A stretch of DNA of 64,000 nt from assembly GCA_009698815.1 (NCBI GenBank), contig WLPJ01000007.1, positions 1 to 64,000 of the forward strand. The letters are read 5' to 3'. Shown one piece after another: positions 17,283 through 29,140 of this stretch. Each line of letters begins with the position of its first letter. The first letter of the stretch is position 1. The notes below the pieces were generated by a model that was not told where the DNA came from, did no database searches, and saw only the letters and a program-made list of their open reading frames with translations. Made by a program: the position numbers and the translations under genes. The DNA comes from Actinomycetota bacterium (lineage in GTDB: Bacteria > Actinomycetota > Actinomycetes > Nanopelagicales > Nanopelagicaceae).

Positions 17283-19436
17283 ATGGATATTCTGGTTGCA
17301 CCGTTAATTCAGACCCTGAAAGAGAATGATCCAACTAGCAACTTAAGTGATGTCGAACGCGCCTATGAGGTTGCAAAGCTGGCGCATGTGGGTCAAATGC
17401 GAAAATCTGGTGAAGAGTACATAACTCATCCAGTTGCCGTATCTCAAATCTTGGCCGAACTTGGCTTAAATGATGTGACGATCATTGCTTCGTTACTGCA
17501 TGACACCATTGAAGATACGCCTTATTCCTTAACCCAATTGCGTGCGGATTTTGGCGATGAAATTGCAAACTTAGTTGATGGAGTTACCAAGCTAGATAAG
17601 TTAACTTATGGACCAACCGCTGAAGCCGAGACGGTTCGTAAAATGGTCGTTGCCATGTCACGTGATATTCGCGTACTTGTTATTAAGTTGGCGGACCGAC
17701 TTCACAACGCTCGTACCTGGAAATATGTCTCCACCGAAAGTGCCGAAAGAAAAGCCCGCGAGACTCTAGATATTTATGCTCCGCTAGCCCATCGCCTCGG
17801 TATGAATGCGATCAAGTGGGAGCTAGAAGATCTCTCATTTGAAGTACTTGAGCCTAAAAAGTTTGAAGAAATTTCACGATTGGTGGCTGAAAGATCTCCT
17901 TCCAGAGATGCTTTGACGCAAGAAGTTATTTCGGCAGTACAAGGTGATTTGCTCAATGACTCTGTTTCGGCAACCGTAACCGGCCGCAAAAAACATTTCT
18001 ATAGCGTTTATCAAAAAATGGTGGTTAGAGGCCGAGAATTCAACGATATCTATGATTTGGTTGGGATCCGAGTATTAGTAAATGATGTTCGCGATTGCTA
18101 TGCCGTTCTTGGTTCAATTCACGCCAGATGGTCACCGGTTCCTGGACGTTTTAAAGATTACATTGCGATGCCAAAATTTAATCTCTATCAATCTCTGCAC
18201 ACCACCGTTATTGGACCAAACGGTAAAGCGATTGAAATTCAGATCAGAACCTACGATATGCATTCCCGCGCCGAGTTTGGTATCGCAGCACATTGGAAAT
18301 ATAAGCAGGGAAATGAGTCAAACTCCGCTTCACCTGAAATGCTCTGGCTTCGCCAACTGCACGAATGGCAGAAAGAGACGGAAGATCCTTCAGAGTTCTT
18401 AGAGGCGTTGCGCTTTGATCTGGGCAGTCCTGAAGTATTCGTCTTTACTCCGAAGGGCAGTGTGATCGCACTGCCGGGTGGATCAACACCTGTTGATTTT
18501 GCATACTCAGTCCATACCGATGTAGGTAGCCGTTGCGCTGGAGCAAAGGTAAATAATCGATTAGTTCCGCTTGATACTCGTTTGGTAAACGGTGATGTCG
18601 TTGAGATCGTCACAAATAAGAGTGAACATACCGGACCATCGCGAGATTGGCTTAACTTTGTAAAGTCTCCAAGAGCACGCTCAAAGATTAAGGCTCATTT
18701 CAGTAAAGAACGACGCGAAGAAGCCATTGATGCCGGGCGAGAATCTATCGCTCGTCAGATGCGCAAGGCTGGCTTGCCGTTACAGAAAATATTTGCAGGA
18801 CATTCACTTCTGGAGTTAGCTCACGATCTACGTTATCCGGATATTTCTGCCCTTTATAGCGCTGTTGGTGATGGTCATGTTTCGGCCGCTTCCATCATTG
18901 AAAAATTAGTAGTCTCATTGCGCGTTGAAGATTCGCATCCCGAACCAACAATGGAACAGGTTCCAACAGGTTCACATTCAGTGCGCCGCTCCAGTAGTGC
19001 TATTGAGGTGGAAGGCGTCGGAGATGTACTCGTTAAATTAGCGCGCTGTTGCACGCCTGTACCAGGAGATTCGATAGTCGGGTTTATCACCAAGGGCAGC
19101 GGAATTTCTGTGCACCGGGAAGATTGTATTAACGCGGCAGACTTGCGGCTAAACCAAGGCGAGCGAATCGCTAACGTTAAATGGTTGACGGGAGCCGGCA
19201 GCGTATTCCTAGTCAACATCCAAGTTGAAGCTCTGGATCGAGCTAGGTTGCTTGCTGACATAACGCGGACACTTTCAGAGCAACATGTAAATATCTTGAG
19301 TGCGGCAGTTAACACGTCGAAGGATCGAACTGCAATTTCAAAGTTCACTTTTGAAATGGCAGATGCCACTCATTTAGATTCTGTATTAGCGGCAGTTAGA
19401 GCAGTTGAAGGCGTCTATGACGTCTATCGCAATTAG
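17283..19436 (+). CDS. rel: bifunctional (p)ppGpp synthetase/hydrolase Rel
   Basis: Makes and degrades the stringent-response alarmone. The HD hydrolase domain has LLHDTIEDT (HDxxED intact), the synthetase domain has FKDYIAMPKFNLYQSLHT, then TGS (FVFTPKGSVIALPGGSTPVDFAY), zinc-finger-like (CCTPVPGD) and ACT domains. The RFKD form fits bifunctional Rel. Start set at the ATG at 17283 (717 residues); an in-frame TTG at 17250 is less likely. The stop overlaps the convergent DUF349 gene by 4 bases. Confidence 0.94.
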   Translation: MDILVAPLIQTLKENDPTSNLSDVERAYEVAKLAHVGQMRKSGEEYITHPVAVSQILAELGLNDVTIIASLLHDTIEDTPYSLTQLRADFGDEIANLVDGVTKLDKLTYGPTAEAETVRKMVVAMSRDIRVLVIKLADRLHNARTWKYVSTESAERKARETLDIYAPLAHRLGMNAIKWELEDLSFEVLEPKKFEEISRLVAERSPSRDALTQEVISAVQGDLLNDSVSATVTGRKKHFYSVYQKMVVRGREFNDIYDLVGIRVLVNDVRDCYAVLGSIHARWSPVPGRFKDYIAMPKFNLYQSLHTTVIGPNGKAIEIQIRTYDMHSRAEFGIAAHWKYKQGNESNSASPEMLWLRQLHEWQKETEDPSEFLEALRFDLGSPEVFVFTPKGSVIALPGGSTPVDFAYSVHTDVGSRCAGAKVNNRLVPLDTRLVNGDVVEIVTNKSEHTGPSRDWLNFVKSPRARSKIKAHFSKERREEAIDAGRESIARQMRKAGLPLQKIFAGHSLLELAHDLRYPDISALYSAVGDGHVSAASIIEKLVVSLRVEDSHPEPTMEQVPTGSHSVRRSSSAIEVEGVGDVLVKLARCCTPVPGDSIVGFITKGSGISVHREDCINAADLRLNQGERIANVKWLTGAGSVFLVNIQVEALDRARLLADITRTLSEQHVNILSAAVNTSKDRTAISKFTFEMADATHLDSVLAAVRAVEGVYDVYRN

Positions 19437-20752
19437 TTAAATTCGGCGAGAGACTTTTCTGCTTCGGCAAGCCAAACTTTACGTGCTTCAGCAGAATCAA
19501 GAGCTTCTTTTGCTTTCTTATCGTTACCGACAGATTGAGATTTAGCAGCAATCTTCTCGTAATTCGCAATCGATTCGGCTAGTTGCTTCACGACATCTGC
19601 AGCGCGTGCTTTTGCCGCCGGGTCAGTCTTGCGCCAGATTTCAGCTTCAGCGCTCTTAATTGCCTCTTCAACTTTCGCTACCCGTGCATCGAAGGCGGCG
19701 CGCTTATCACGATGAGTGATGCCAATTTTCTCCCAAGAACGTGCGAGATCGCGGAAGGCGTTCTTGGCAGCCTTGGCATCAGTAAATGGCACCAGCGCTT
19801 CAATTTGAACTATTAGCTCCTCGCGCTTTGCCAAGTTGGCGGTCATAGAAACTTCGCGTTTTTCTAAATCAGCGTTCTTAGTTGTGAAGAATTGGTCCTG
19901 TGCTGCCTTGAATTTAGCCCAGAGTTTGGCATCATCACTTGGCTTGCCACGACCTGCGGCCTTCCATTGATCCATCAAAGTTTTAAATTTACGAGCGGTT
20001 GCAACCCAATCAGTTGATGTGGCTAGCGCAGTTGCTTCTTCAACTAGAGCTTTCTTGGCCGCAGATACCTTAGAGGTCACCTCTTCTAGGCTGGCAAAGT
20101 GGGTACGACGGCGCTTATCAAACTTGTTGCGAGATGCTGAAAAACGCTTCCATAAGTCGGCATCTGCCTTCTTATCTAAACGTGGAGCAGATTTCCATTC
20201 TTCGAGTAGTGTCTTAAGACGATCTCCCGTAACTTTCCAATTCTCTGAAAGCGCGAGCGATTCTGCTTCGGCAACTATTTTTTCTTTCTCAACTAAAACT
20301 TGCTCACGATGAGCAGCCTTCGCTGCTAACTCGACCGCCTTTTTCGCTTCGTATGCTTCGCGATGACCTTCAATTAACGGCTCAATTTGTTCAACCGATA
20401 GCGAAAGAGCTTGCAAATCACCGACTCCATTTAATTCGCGTACTTGTTGGCGTAATTTCTTCACTGCTTCATATGCATCATCTGGCACTACTGCGCCACT
20501 TGTGATTCGGGCAGCAGTTAAGGCAACTTCAGATGCCAGAGCTTCAAATTTGCGAACGAAATATTGCAACGCTTCTTCTGAAGTTTTTCCGGGGTAGGAA
20601 CCGACCGGCTTTTCACCTTCTGGTGTAAGCACAAATACAGTTCCGTCATCTGCCACTCGACCGAATTTTGATGGATCACCTATTAGGGCACTTGCCGCAC
20701 TTGGTGTAGTTGGTGCGATCTTTACTGATCCTGGATTGATATTTTCGGTCAT
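19433..20752 (-). CDS. DUF349-repeat protein
   Basis: 439 residues, mostly charged alpha-helix, with at least three DUF349 units marked by W-containing repeats (LLEEWKSAPR..., LMDQWKAAGR..., LARSWEKIG...). No membrane segment or catalytic motif. An AAAGGG ribosome site precedes the ATG. Proteins of this type occur in most actinobacteria, often near rel; the function is not established. Coiled-coil scaffolding or nucleic-acid binding is possible. Confidence 0.8.
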   Translation of the reverse strand: MTENINPGSVKIAPTTPSAASALIGDPSKFGRVADDGTVFVLTPEGEKPVGSYPGKTSEEALQYFVRKFEALASEVALTAARITSGAVVPDDAYEAVKKLRQQVRELNGVGDLQALSLSVEQIEPLIEGHREAYEAKKAVELAAKAAHREQVLVEKEKIVAEAESLALSENWKVTGDRLKTLLEEWKSAPRLDKKADADLWKRFSASRNKFDKRRRTHFASLEEVTSKVSAAKKALVEEATALATSTDWVATARKFKTLMDQWKAAGRGKPSDDAKLWAKFKAAQDQFFTTKNADLEKREVSMTANLAKREELIVQIEALVPFTDAKAAKNAFRDLARSWEKIGITHRDKRAAFDARVAKVEEAIKSAEAEIWRKTDPAAKARAADVVKQLAESIANYEKIAAKSQSVGNDKKAKEALDSAEARKVWLAEAEKSLAEFN

Positions 20753-20892
20753 GGTATTCCCTTTCAGCGCGTCGGCTTTTAAGCCTTCGTTGTTTGAGTG
20801 TGCAGATGAGGTCTAGCGGAGATAAAAGGTACCCTGTCTTACTTGTCGAGGAAAGTTCGCGCTCAAAATACGCTGGAAATGGGGGTGATCTA

Positions 20893-21549
20893 ATGTTGGT
20901 GACTTCTTTTGTGGCCCCAATGTTCGCCACTAACTGCTGGATAATCGCATCCGGTCCCGGTCAAGAGTGCATCATTGTTGATCCCGGCATGCCGGATATT
21001 TCGCATGAGATTACGGCGCTAGTTGCCGAACATGGCCTAAAACCAATTGCAACACTTATTACTCATGGGCATTTAGACCATACCTTCTCGGTCAAACCTC
21101 TGGCCGATGGCTACGGAATTTCGGCATATATACATGCCGAAGATCGCGACCTTTTGCTACGTCCGCAAGCAGCACATGGCGCTGAATTCTTAGCCACTCT
21201 TGATGCGATGGAATTTTCTGAACCTAATGAAGTCAAGAATTTGCGCCATGGCGATGAGATTGAAATTCTAGGAATGAAGATAACCGCGATTCATGCGCCA
21301 GGCCACACTCGGGGGAGCACGATGTTTGCGATAAATGATGAGATTCTAATTAGCGGTGATGTTCTCTTTGCAGGCTCAATTGGAAGAACAGATCTGCCAT
21401 CGGGCTCGCACGAGGCGATGGTTAAGACCCTCAAGACCCGCGTTCTGCCATTAAGCGATGATTTACGCGTTCTTCCGGGCCATGGGCCAGAGACGACAAT
21501 TAAATTCGAGCGAAAAAATAATCCTTATCTGAAAGAATTGCGCCTATGA
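20893..21549 (+). CDS. MBL-fold metallo-hydrolase (glyoxalase II-like)
   Basis: 218-residue metallo-beta-lactamase-fold hydrolase with the metal motif THGHLDH (H58, H60, D62, H63), further ligands in HAPGHTRGS and [13 protein letters not shown], and a terminal GHGPET. Probably a thioester hydrolase of the glyoxalase II type; substrate not resolvable. ATG at 20893 preferred over an in-frame start at 20794 because GGGGGTG precedes it and the family N-terminus begins here. hisS overlaps its end by 4 bases, the same pairing as in mycobacteria. Confidence 0.85.
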   Translation: MLVTSFVAPMFATNCWIIASGPGQECIIVDPGMPDISHEITALVAEHGLKPIATLITHGHLDHTFSVKPLADGYGISAYIHAEDRDLLLRPQAAHGAEFLATLDAMEFSEPNEVKNLRHGDEIEILGMKITAIHAPGHTRGSTMFAINDEILISGDVLFAGSIGRTDLPSGSHEAMVKTLKTRVLPLSDDLRVLPGHGPETTIKFERKNNPYLKELRL

Positions 21550-22808
21550 AGTACGAAAAGATTCAAGCACCTAAAGGGGTCAGCGAGTACGGACCTCCGA
21601 TGTCGGCTGCCTTTGAATGGGTACGCGAATCTTTAATAGCTCCTGCAAAACTTGCTGGTTACCAACTAATGGAGTTGCCGGTCTTTGAAGACACTGCGCT
21701 CTTTTCACGCGGTGTTGGTGAATCAACAGATGTCGTAAGTAAAGAGATGTACACCTTTGAAGATAGAGGTGGGCGTTCGCTAACGCTGCGTCCTGAAGGT
21801 ACAGCCGGAGTTATGCGCGCAGTTATTGAAAGCGGACTCGACCGCGGTCAACTTCCAGTAAAAGTTTGGTATTCAGGAGCATTCTTTCGCGCCGAGCGTC
21901 CGCAAGCGGGTCGCTATCGTCAGTTCTATCAAGTTGGTATTGAAGCGATCGGATTAGATGATCCAGCAATTGATGCCGAGGTAATTGCGATCGCAGATCA
22001 AGGATTCAAATCTTTGGGTCTGCGTAATTACCGACTTGAAATTACCTCACTTGGCGATAACGAATCGCGGACGGCTCATCGCGTAGATCTTCTTAAATTT
22101 ATCGCAAAGCTAGATCTTGATGAGGCGACAAAAGCACGCGCTGCGATAAACCCGCTTCGCTTATTCGATGACAAGCGTCCAGAGATGCAGAAAGCGATGG
22201 CGCAAGCGCCGCTGCTCCTTGATTATCTTTCGCAGCAGTCAGCCGAGAATTTCAAGCAAGTTAAGGGCTACCTTGACCAACTTGGTATCACTTACCAAGT
22301 AAATCCAAGGATGGTTCGCGGCTTGGATTATTACACCGGAACTACATTTGAATTCATTCATGAAGGATTGGGCGCCCAGTCTGGAATCGGGGGCGGCGGA
22401 CGTTATGACGGACTTATGGAAATTCTTGGTGGGCAAGCGCTCTCTGGAATTGGATTCGGATTAGGTGTTGACCGAGCTCTGCTCGCCGCACAAGCCGAAG
22501 GCGTCTTGGTTGAAAACCAATTCTCATCTGATTTATTTATTATCCCGCTAGGTGATAACCAGAAATCTGTCGCGCTCTCATTGGCAGCGCAATTACGTCT
22601 TTCCGGCATACGCACAGAAATAGCATTTGGAGATCGTGCGCTAAAAGGTGCGATGAAAGCAGCCGATAAGAGTGGATCTCGTTATGTAATTGTGCTCGGC
22701 GATTCTGAGGTTGCATCAGGTACGGTTGAACTCAAACGTATGAGCGATGGCCTAACTTCATCGGTTAAGATTAAGGAATTGCAGAAGGCTCTAACTGGAG
22801 CGCTCTGA
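21546..22808 (+). CDS. hisS: histidine--tRNA ligase
   Basis: Class II synthetase, 420 residues. Motifs seen: [10 protein letters not shown] at the start, [13 protein letters not shown] (motif 2 region), [13 protein letters not shown] (histidine-specific), and motif 3 [11 protein letters not shown]-terminal anticodon-binding domain from about residue 325. Confidence 0.96.
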   Translation: MKYEKIQAPKGVSEYGPPMSAAFEWVRESLIAPAKLAGYQLMELPVFEDTALFSRGVGESTDVVSKEMYTFEDRGGRSLTLRPEGTAGVMRAVIESGLDRGQLPVKVWYSGAFFRAERPQAGRYRQFYQVGIEAIGLDDPAIDAEVIAIADQGFKSLGLRNYRLEITSLGDNESRTAHRVDLLKFIAKLDLDEATKARAAINPLRLFDDKRPEMQKAMAQAPLLLDYLSQQSAENFKQVKGYLDQLGITYQVNPRMVRGLDYYTGTTFEFIHEGLGAQSGIGGGGRYDGLMEILGGQALSGIGFGLGVDRALLAAQAEGVLVENQFSSDLFIIPLGDNQKSVALSLAAQLRLSGIRTEIAFGDRALKGAMKAADKSGSRYVIVLGDSEVASGTVELKRMSDGLTSSVKIKELQKALTGAL

Positions 22809-22840
22809 GGTATTTAACTTTCTAAGGTGGATTTTCTCCG

Positions 22841-24589
22841 ATGTTAAGAACACATGACGCTGGATCACTTCGAGCAACTCATGCTGGTCAGACTGTTTCA
22901 CTGGCCGGTTGGGTGGCCCGTCGTCGCGATCATGGCGGTGTGGCATTTATTGATCTACGTGATTCAACTGGTTCTGTTCAAGTTGTAATTCGTGATGAAG
23001 TGCTAGCAGGTTCTTTACGCGCTGAATGGTGTCTACAAATTACAGGTGAAGTCGTCCTTCGACCTGAAGGCAACGCGAATTCGACTCTGCCAACCGGTGC
23101 TATCGAAGTAATGGGCGATGACATTAAAGTTCTTAGCGAATCTGCTGCCTTGCCATTTCCGGTGGATAGCGGGAACGACTCTGAAATATCAGAGGAAGTT
23201 CGCCTGAAGTATCGCTATCTGGATCTGCGTCGCGAAAAGCCGGCGGCTAATTTACGACTTCGCTCAAAAGTTACCTCAACTATTCGACGCGTAATGGAAG
23301 ATCTAGATTTTCTCGAAATCGAAACTCCTTATCTCACTCGGAGTACCCCTGAGGGCGCGCGCGATTTCTTAGTCCCCGTTCGCCTGCAACCCGGCAGTTG
23401 GTATGCCTTGCCGCAATCTCCGCAGTTATTTAAGCAACTTTTGATGGTGGCAGGTATGGAACGGTATTACCAAATTGCACGTTGCTTCCGCGACGAAGAT
23501 TTTCGCGCAGATCGTCAACCAGAATTCACACAATTAGATATTGAAATGTCCTTTATTGATCAGGCTGATATTTTAGCCGTTGCCGAGAAACTCTTAGTTA
23601 AAGTTTGGAAAGAAGCAGTTGGTTTTGATATTCCAACTCCGATTCCTCACATGACATATGCCGATGCGATGCAGAATTACGGATCTGATAAACCAGATTT
23701 GCGATTTGATTTACAACTTATCGAACAGACCGCCTTCTTTGCAAAGACAGAGTTTCGAGTCTTTCAAGCTCCATATGTTGGCAGCGTAGTAATGCCAGGG
23801 GGAGCGACCTCGCCACGTCGTGAACTAGATGCTTGGCAAGATTGGGCAAAGGCGCGCGGTGCTAAAGGCTTGGCATACATTTTAGTAAATGAAGATGGAA
23901 CTCTTAGTGGGCCAGTTTCAAAGAATATTTCTGAAGCAGAGCAAAGCGGAATTGTGGCTGCCACCGGTGCAAAGGCCGGGGATGCCATCTTCTTTGCTGC
24001 GGGAGAGCGAAGCGCCTCCCTTGCACTGCTCGGAGCGGTGCGTCTTGAAATAGGTAAGCGTTGCAATTTAATAAATCAAGGCGCTTGGGAATTTCTCTGG
24101 GTTGTAGATGCGCCAATGTTTGAGCCAACAGATAACGGTGGCTGGACAGCGGTTCATCATCCATTTACTGGACCTAAACCAGAGTTTGTTAAGAGTTTCG
24201 CTAGCGATCCAGCAAGCGCCTTGGCTTATGCCTATGACATTGTTTTAAACGGTACCGAACTTGGTGGAGGATCAATTCGTATCCATGACCGCGAGATACA
24301 GAAAGATGTATTTACGGTTATTGGTTTAAGTGATGAGGAAGCAGCAAGTAAATTCGGTTTCTTACTTGAGGCATTTAATTACGGTCCGCCTCCCCATGGT
24401 GGAATCGCACTCGGTCTCGATCGCGTCTGCGCGCTATTAACAGGCAGTGACTCAATTCGCGAAGTAATCGCTTTTCCAAAGACTGCCAGTGGGGGAGATC
24501 CACTTACTGGTGCTCCCACTCCGATAACACCCGCGCAGCGTAAAGAGAGCGGCGTTGACGGAGCCACAAAGGTAGAAGTCCAGAAGTAA
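22841..24589 (+). CDS. aspS: aspartate--tRNA ligase
   Basis: Bacterial-type AspRS of 582 residues: N-terminal OB-fold anticodon domain ([19 protein letters not shown]), class II core with [18 protein letters not shown], a GAD insertion (about 290-410), and motif 3 [11 protein letters not shown]. Whether it is discriminating or also charges tRNA-Asn depends on gatCAB/asnS outside the window. An AAGGTGG element lies upstream of the ATG. Confidence 0.96.
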   Translation: MLRTHDAGSLRATHAGQTVSLAGWVARRRDHGGVAFIDLRDSTGSVQVVIRDEVLAGSLRAEWCLQITGEVVLRPEGNANSTLPTGAIEVMGDDIKVLSESAALPFPVDSGNDSEISEEVRLKYRYLDLRREKPAANLRLRSKVTSTIRRVMEDLDFLEIETPYLTRSTPEGARDFLVPVRLQPGSWYALPQSPQLFKQLLMVAGMERYYQIARCFRDEDFRADRQPEFTQLDIEMSFIDQADILAVAEKLLVKVWKEAVGFDIPTPIPHMTYADAMQNYGSDKPDLRFDLQLIEQTAFFAKTEFRVFQAPYVGSVVMPGGATSPRRELDAWQDWAKARGAKGLAYILVNEDGTLSGPVSKNISEAEQSGIVAATGAKAGDAIFFAAGERSASLALLGAVRLEIGKRCNLINQGAWEFLWVVDAPMFEPTDNGGWTAVHHPFTGPKPEFVKSFASDPASALAYAYDIVLNGTELGGGSIRIHDREIQKDVFTVIGLSDEEAASKFGFLLEAFNYGPPPHGGIALGLDRVCALLTGSDSIREVIAFPKTASGGDPLTGAPTPITPAQRKESGVDGATKVEVQK

Positions 24590-24602
24590 AGGCCTTCTCA
24601 GG

Positions 24603-24640
24603 TAGGCTAGCGATAGATTTAAAACTAAGTGAGGATATAA
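24603..24640 (+). promoter_or_regulatory. promoter and ribosome site of the DUF948 gene
   Basis: TAGGCT at 24603-24608 would start a leader of about 25 bases that contains a GTGAGGA Shine-Dalgarno element near 24629-24635. A contrast to the leaderless genes: the same -10 type but followed by a conventional leader. Confidence 0.4.
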
Positions 24641-25012
24641 ATGGTTACCGGTCCAGGAGGAGTCGCAACGATTATCGCTGCCTGCTCACTTCTAGTCATT
24701 GCCATTGCAGTTTCCTACGCCGTTATCCGCATCGGGCGTTTAATTGATGAAGCGAAAACCTCGCTAAAAGCGCTAACTGATGAAGCTGCTCCGTTAATCC
24801 ACGAATCAACTCGCACGGTTGAGTTAGTCAACAGCCCGCTGGAAAGTTTTGCCCGGATCACAAAAAATGTTGAGGATGTGACTACAAAAGTTGCAGATGC
24901 AGCTACTGGATTTATGGATAAGAGTGGCCCTGCAGTAAAGGTCGCTGGCGCGTTAATTAGCGCAGCGGGCATGAGCAAATCACGCTCAAAAAAGAAGAAG
25001 AAGGCGGAGTGA
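24641..25012 (+). CDS. DUF948 small membrane protein
   Basis: 123 residues: one N-terminal membrane helix (about 8-28), then an amphipathic helical stretch and a lysine-rich end (KSRSKKKKKAE). This fits the DUF948 family, found upstream of alaS in many actinobacteria. Function unknown; possibly a membrane-bound coiled-coil. Confidence 0.75.
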   Translation: MVTGPGGVATIIAACSLLVIAIAVSYAVIRIGRLIDEAKTSLKALTDEAAPLIHESTRTVELVNSPLESFARITKNVEDVTTKVADAATGFMDKSGPAVKVAGALISAAGMSKSRSKKKKKAE

Positions 25013-25021
25013 TCCCCAAAA

Positions 25022-27697
25022 GTGGAATCCGCCGAGATCCGTTCGCGCTGGCTGCGCTTCTTTGAAAGTGATAACCGAGAAGGTTTAACTCACACAGTTG
25101 TTCCTTCAGCATCGTTAATTGCTGATGATCCAAATCTCTTGCTAGTCAACGCCGGCATGGTTCCATTCAAACCTTATTTCTTAGGTGAAGTAACCCCGCC
25201 TTTTAAGCGCGCGACATCTGTACAAAAGTGCGTACGTACTCTTGATATCGATGAGGTCGGAAAAACTACACGTCACGCTTCTTTCTTCCAAATGTGTGGC
25301 AACTTCTCATTTGGTGATTATTTTAAAGAGGGAGCAATAGCACTTGCTTGGGATTTATTAACTAGACCTATCGCCGATGGCGGATACGGTTTCGCCGAGG
25401 ATAAATTGTGGGTGACCGTCTATTTAACAGATGATGAAGCCGCTGATATTTGGCATAAAAAGATAGGTATTCCAAAGGAGCGAATTCAACGCCGTGATAT
25501 GGCAGATAATTTCTGGTCGATGGGCGTTCCTGGTCCGTGTGGTCCATGTTCTGAAATCTATTTTGATCGTGGTCCTGCCTATGGTCGAGATGGTGGACCC
25601 ATTGCAGATGAGAATAGATACCTAGAAATATGGAACCTAGTCTTCATGCAAAATGAACGTGGTGCTGGTGGCGGCAAGGATGACTTCCCGATTCTAGGAG
25701 AGCTGCCGGCTAAAAGTATTGATACTGGGCTAGGCCTCGAACGCACAGCAGCGCTTTTGCAAGGCGTGGAAAATATTTACGAAATTGATACGACGATGCA
25801 AATTTTATCTAAAGCGATGGCTCTCTCTGGAGTTAAGTACGGTAAGGACGAAAAAACTGATATTTCCTTGCGCGTTATTGCAGATCATGCACGAACTTCT
25901 GCGATGTTAATTGGTGACGGTGTGACTCCAGGCAATGAAGGTCGGGGCTATGTTCTCCGTCGAATGATGCGCAGAACTATCCGAAATATGCGCCTGCTTG
26001 GAACAAATGATCCTGTAATGTCCGAACTCACCTCTGCAGCTATTGGCGCAATGGGTTCGCAGTACCCAGAACTGGTTTCAGATCAGAAGCGAATCCTAGA
26101 AGTCTCGATTTCAGAAGAAGAATCCTTCCTGCAGACGCTAAAGAGTGGAACGCAGATCTTTGATATTGCATCCTCGGAACTTAAAAGTAGGAAAGTTAAT
26201 GTCTTGCCGGGCGAAGAGGTTTTCAAATTGCACGATACATATGGGTTCCCATTTGATCTAACGCTGGAAATGGCACGCGAACAAGGCTTAGAAGTTGACG
26301 AAGCTGGATTCACGCGGCTAATGAAGGAGCAACGCGATCGAGCAAAAGCGGATGCCAAGGCGAAGAAGAGCGGACATACCGATCTAAGCGAGTATAAGAA
26401 AATTGCTGATTCCCATGGCGCAACTGAGTTCGTTGGTTACGCCCATCTGTCGGCGGAGTCAAAGATCAGTGGAATTCTTCTCGACGGAGTCAGTGTAAAA
26501 AGTGCGCAGGCGGGCGATGAAGTTGAGATTGTTTTAGAACGCACTCCTTTCTATGCCGAAGGTGGCGGTCAATTAGCTGATGGCGGGTTAATCACTTTGG
26601 GAAATGGCGCAGTCATCGAAATTGATGATGTGCAATCTCCCGTGACGGGGCTGTCAGTGCACCGTGGCCGGGTACGTTCAGGTGCGCTAACAATTGGCGA
26701 CGTGGCTTTGGCAGAGATAGATCAAGAACGTCGCAACGCGATCTCGCGCGCACACACCGCAACGCATATGGTTCATAAGGCATTCCGCGAAATCCTTGGT
26801 GAGACTGCAACGCAAGCCGGTTCTGAGAATTCACCGGGACGTTTCCGTTTCGATTTCCCCGCGACTGGAGCGCTTTCAGAAGGCGTTCTCGATGAAGTTG
26901 AATCACGCGTTAATACTCTGCTGCTAGATAATCTAGAAGTTAGTGCTGAAGTAATGTCTCAGGATGAGGCTAAAAAATTGGGCGCGATGGCCTTATTCGG
27001 TGAGAAATATGGCGATCGGGTACGCGTTGTAAGCGTAGGAGATTGGGCTCGCGAACTTTGTGGCGGAACGCACGTAGCTCGCTCTGGCCAGCTGGGTGTC
27101 ATCAAATTATTGAGTGAGTCATCAATCGGGGCCGGTGTACGTCGCGTTGAAGCAGTGGTCGGTGTCGACGCTTATCGATTCCTGGCACGAGAGCATATGT
27201 TGCTAAATTCTTTAACGACGTTAATTAAAGGTGCGCGCACAGAGGAACTGCCAGAACGAATTTCTGAACTTCTAGCAAAGATGAAAGATATTGAGAAAGA
27301 GTTAGCGGTGCTGCGATCAGCATCGGCGATGGCTGATCTTTCTTCGGTGGCCGCGCAAGCTAAGAATCTAGGTGGCACAAGCGTAATTCTGACTAAGGTC
27401 GCTGAAGGAATCGTCGTCGATGATCTACGTAAAATCGCACTTGATTTACGTAATCGAAATCCAGATTCTGTGGTGGGTTTAATAAGTGTCTGTGATGGTA
27501 AACCAGTACTTGTCATCGCTGTAAGTGATGCTGCGCGGGCTAAGGGTCACAAAGCTGGAGCGCTAGTCAAGATTGGATCAACAGTTCTTGGCGGTGGCGG
27601 TGGCGGTAAAGATGATTTCGCGCAAGGTGGCGGTACTGCAGTCGCTGAAATCGACGCGGCGCTTATTGCGATAGAACGCTCACTCGCAGGCAAGTAA
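25022..27697 (+). CDS. alaS: alanine--tRNA ligase
   Basis: 891 residues from a GTG start. N-terminal class II core ([13 protein letters not shown]), editing domain with [11 protein letters not shown], the CGGTH zinc motif, and C-Ala domain with the glycine-rich [15 protein letters not shown]. The preceding gene end supplies a GGCGGAG ribosome site. ruvX overlaps its stop (TAATG). Confidence 0.96.
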   Translation: MESAEIRSRWLRFFESDNREGLTHTVVPSASLIADDPNLLLVNAGMVPFKPYFLGEVTPPFKRATSVQKCVRTLDIDEVGKTTRHASFFQMCGNFSFGDYFKEGAIALAWDLLTRPIADGGYGFAEDKLWVTVYLTDDEAADIWHKKIGIPKERIQRRDMADNFWSMGVPGPCGPCSEIYFDRGPAYGRDGGPIADENRYLEIWNLVFMQNERGAGGGKDDFPILGELPAKSIDTGLGLERTAALLQGVENIYEIDTTMQILSKAMALSGVKYGKDEKTDISLRVIADHARTSAMLIGDGVTPGNEGRGYVLRRMMRRTIRNMRLLGTNDPVMSELTSAAIGAMGSQYPELVSDQKRILEVSISEEESFLQTLKSGTQIFDIASSELKSRKVNVLPGEEVFKLHDTYGFPFDLTLEMAREQGLEVDEAGFTRLMKEQRDRAKADAKAKKSGHTDLSEYKKIADSHGATEFVGYAHLSAESKISGILLDGVSVKSAQAGDEVEIVLERTPFYAEGGGQLADGGLITLGNGAVIEIDDVQSPVTGLSVHRGRVRSGALTIGDVALAEIDQERRNAISRAHTATHMVHKAFREILGETATQAGSENSPGRFRFDFPATGALSEGVLDEVESRVNTLLLDNLEVSAEVMSQDEAKKLGAMALFGEKYGDRVRVVSVGDWARELCGGTHVARSGQLGVIKLLSESSIGAGVRRVEAVVGVDAYRFLAREHMLLNSLTTLIKGARTEELPERISELLAKMKDIEKELAVLRSASAMADLSSVAAQAKNLGGTSVILTKVAEGIVVDDLRKIALDLRNRNPDSVVGLISVCDGKPVLVIAVSDAARAKGHKAGALVKIGSTVLGGGGGGKDDFAQGGGTAVAEIDAALIAIERSLAGK

Positions 27698-28119
27698 TGT
27701 CACGCATCGGCCGACGAATTGCCTTCGACTATGGCGATGTTCGAATCGGTGCAGCGGTCTGTGATCCAGATGGAATTCTGGCGACTCCACTAACTACCTT
27801 GCAGAGCAAGGATCCGCAGCTAAAGAAGCAGATCGCAAAGTTGATTGACGAGTACGAACCAACAAAGTTTTATGTTGGCCAACCTAAATTACTAAGTGGC
27901 GCGGACGGATCTGCAGTGGCAAAGGTTCTCGTGTTCACTGAGATGCTGACTTCAAATTTTGATATCCCGGTAGTGCTGGTGGATGAACGTCTTTCTACGG
28001 TATCGGCGGCCAAGCAGTTGCGCGAATCTGGCGTAAACGCAAAGGATGCGCGTTCGGTAATTGATGCTGCGGCAGCGGTTGCAATTCTTGAACAAGGCTT
28101 GGCCAATGAGCGAAAGTAG
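27697..28119 (+). CDS. ruvX: RuvX/YqgF-family nuclease (putative pre-16S rRNA nuclease)
   Basis: 140-residue RNase H-fold protein with FDYGDVRIGAAV, YVGQPKLLSG and DERLSTVSA holding the acidic residues of the family. Homologues act in 16S rRNA 5'-end maturation. Placed between alaS and mltG, as in mycobacteria. Confidence 0.9.
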   Translation: MSRIGRRIAFDYGDVRIGAAVCDPDGILATPLTTLQSKDPQLKKQIAKLIDEYEPTKFYVGQPKLLSGADGSAVAKVLVFTEMLTSNFDIPVVLVDERLSTVSAAKQLRESGVNAKDARSVIDAAAAVAILEQGLANERK

Positions 28120-29140
28120 ATCAGCGCCACTGAGAGTTATCGCAGCGCTTGCGGTGGTTTTTCTTTTCACTGGGGGAGTGCATCAACTTCGATCTGGAGT
28201 AAGGTCCGCGCCAGACTTCCCTTGTAGCGTTGATTCTGCAGGAGATGTTTCAGTTGAGATTGCTAAAGGTGCAACTGGTTCAGATATTGCTACCAAACTT
28301 TATGAAGCAGGTGTCATTAAATCGAGTTCAGCCTTTTTTAGATTAGCAGTTGCTGATAAGAGATCGGCGACAATCGCACCAGGTGCGCATATTGTTAGTA
28401 AGGAGATTTGTGCAGCAGATGCCCTTAGCCAACTGCTAGATGCTAAGCGAATTGCAGGCTTGATTAATATAGTCGAAGGCGCATGGAGCACTGAGATTTT
28501 CAAATCTATGGTTGCGGCCGGCTTCAAGCAAACTGATATCAAATCAACAGTCTCACGATTGGAATTACCTGAAGGTTTCAAAGTTCTGGAGGGCTTGCTT
28601 TTCCCAGCGCAGTATTCTTTCGCTAAAGGAACCAGCGCCGATGGCGCCCTGCAGGCAATGATAGATCGTGCAACGACTGAGTTATCTAAGAGCGGTGTTA
28701 CCACCAGTGCTGGGAAATACAAGGCACAGCAACTGGTAACCATGGCATCGATTATTCAGGCTGAAGGTAGAAATCAAGATTTTTCAAAGATTTCCCGCGT
28801 TATTCGCAACCGCTTAGAAAAGGGCATGCCCTTACAAATGGATTCCACTGTGCATTATGTTCAAAAAGCCAGAGGCGACATTTTTTTGAGTACCAAATCA
28901 ACTCTTTTAAAATCGGAATACAACACCTATATAAAATACGGACTGCCACCAGGCCCTATTGGCAATCCAGGCTTTGATGCAATGTACGCTGCTGCCAATC
29001 CAGCGGTAGGCGATTGGATCTATTTCGTGACTGTTGCACCGGGCGATACGCGATTCACCGCATCTTATGACCAGTTCTCAACCTGGAAGATAGAATATAA
29101 AAAGAACTTACGTGCCGGCCTATTTGGGAGTTCGAAATGA
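28106..29140 (+). CDS. mltG: endolytic murein transglycosylase MltG
   Basis: 344 residues: N-terminal membrane anchor (about 10-28) and an extracytoplasmic YceG domain with ASIIQAEG (putative catalytic glutamate) and YGLPPGPIGNPG. Trims nascent glycan strands. ATG at 28106 overlaps ruvX by 14 bases; an earlier in-frame ATG at 28061 is deep within ruvX and would lack the positively charged pre-anchor start. Confidence 0.9.
   Translation: MSESRSAPLRVIAALAVVFLFTGGVHQLRSGVRSAPDFPCSVDSAGDVSVEIAKGATGSDIATKLYEAGVIKSSSAFFRLAVADKRSATIAPGAHIVSKEICAADALSQLLDAKRIAGLINIVEGAWSTEIFKSMVAAGFKQTDIKSTVSRLELPEGFKVLEGLLFPAQYSFAKGTSADGALQAMIDRATTELSKSGVTTSAGKYKAQQLVTMASIIQAEGRNQDFSKISRVIRNRLEKGMPLQMDSTVHYVQKARGDIFLSTKSTLLKSEYNTYIKYGLPPGPIGNPGFDAMYAAANPAVGDWIYFVTVAPGDTRFTASYDQFSTWKIEYKKNLRAGLFGSSK

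Noticed and set aside
20794-20892. Extended N-terminus of the MBL-fold protein.
   Set aside because: The extra 33 residues are rich in Ser/Arg with no family similarity, and the ATG at 20893 has a purine-rich ribosome site.
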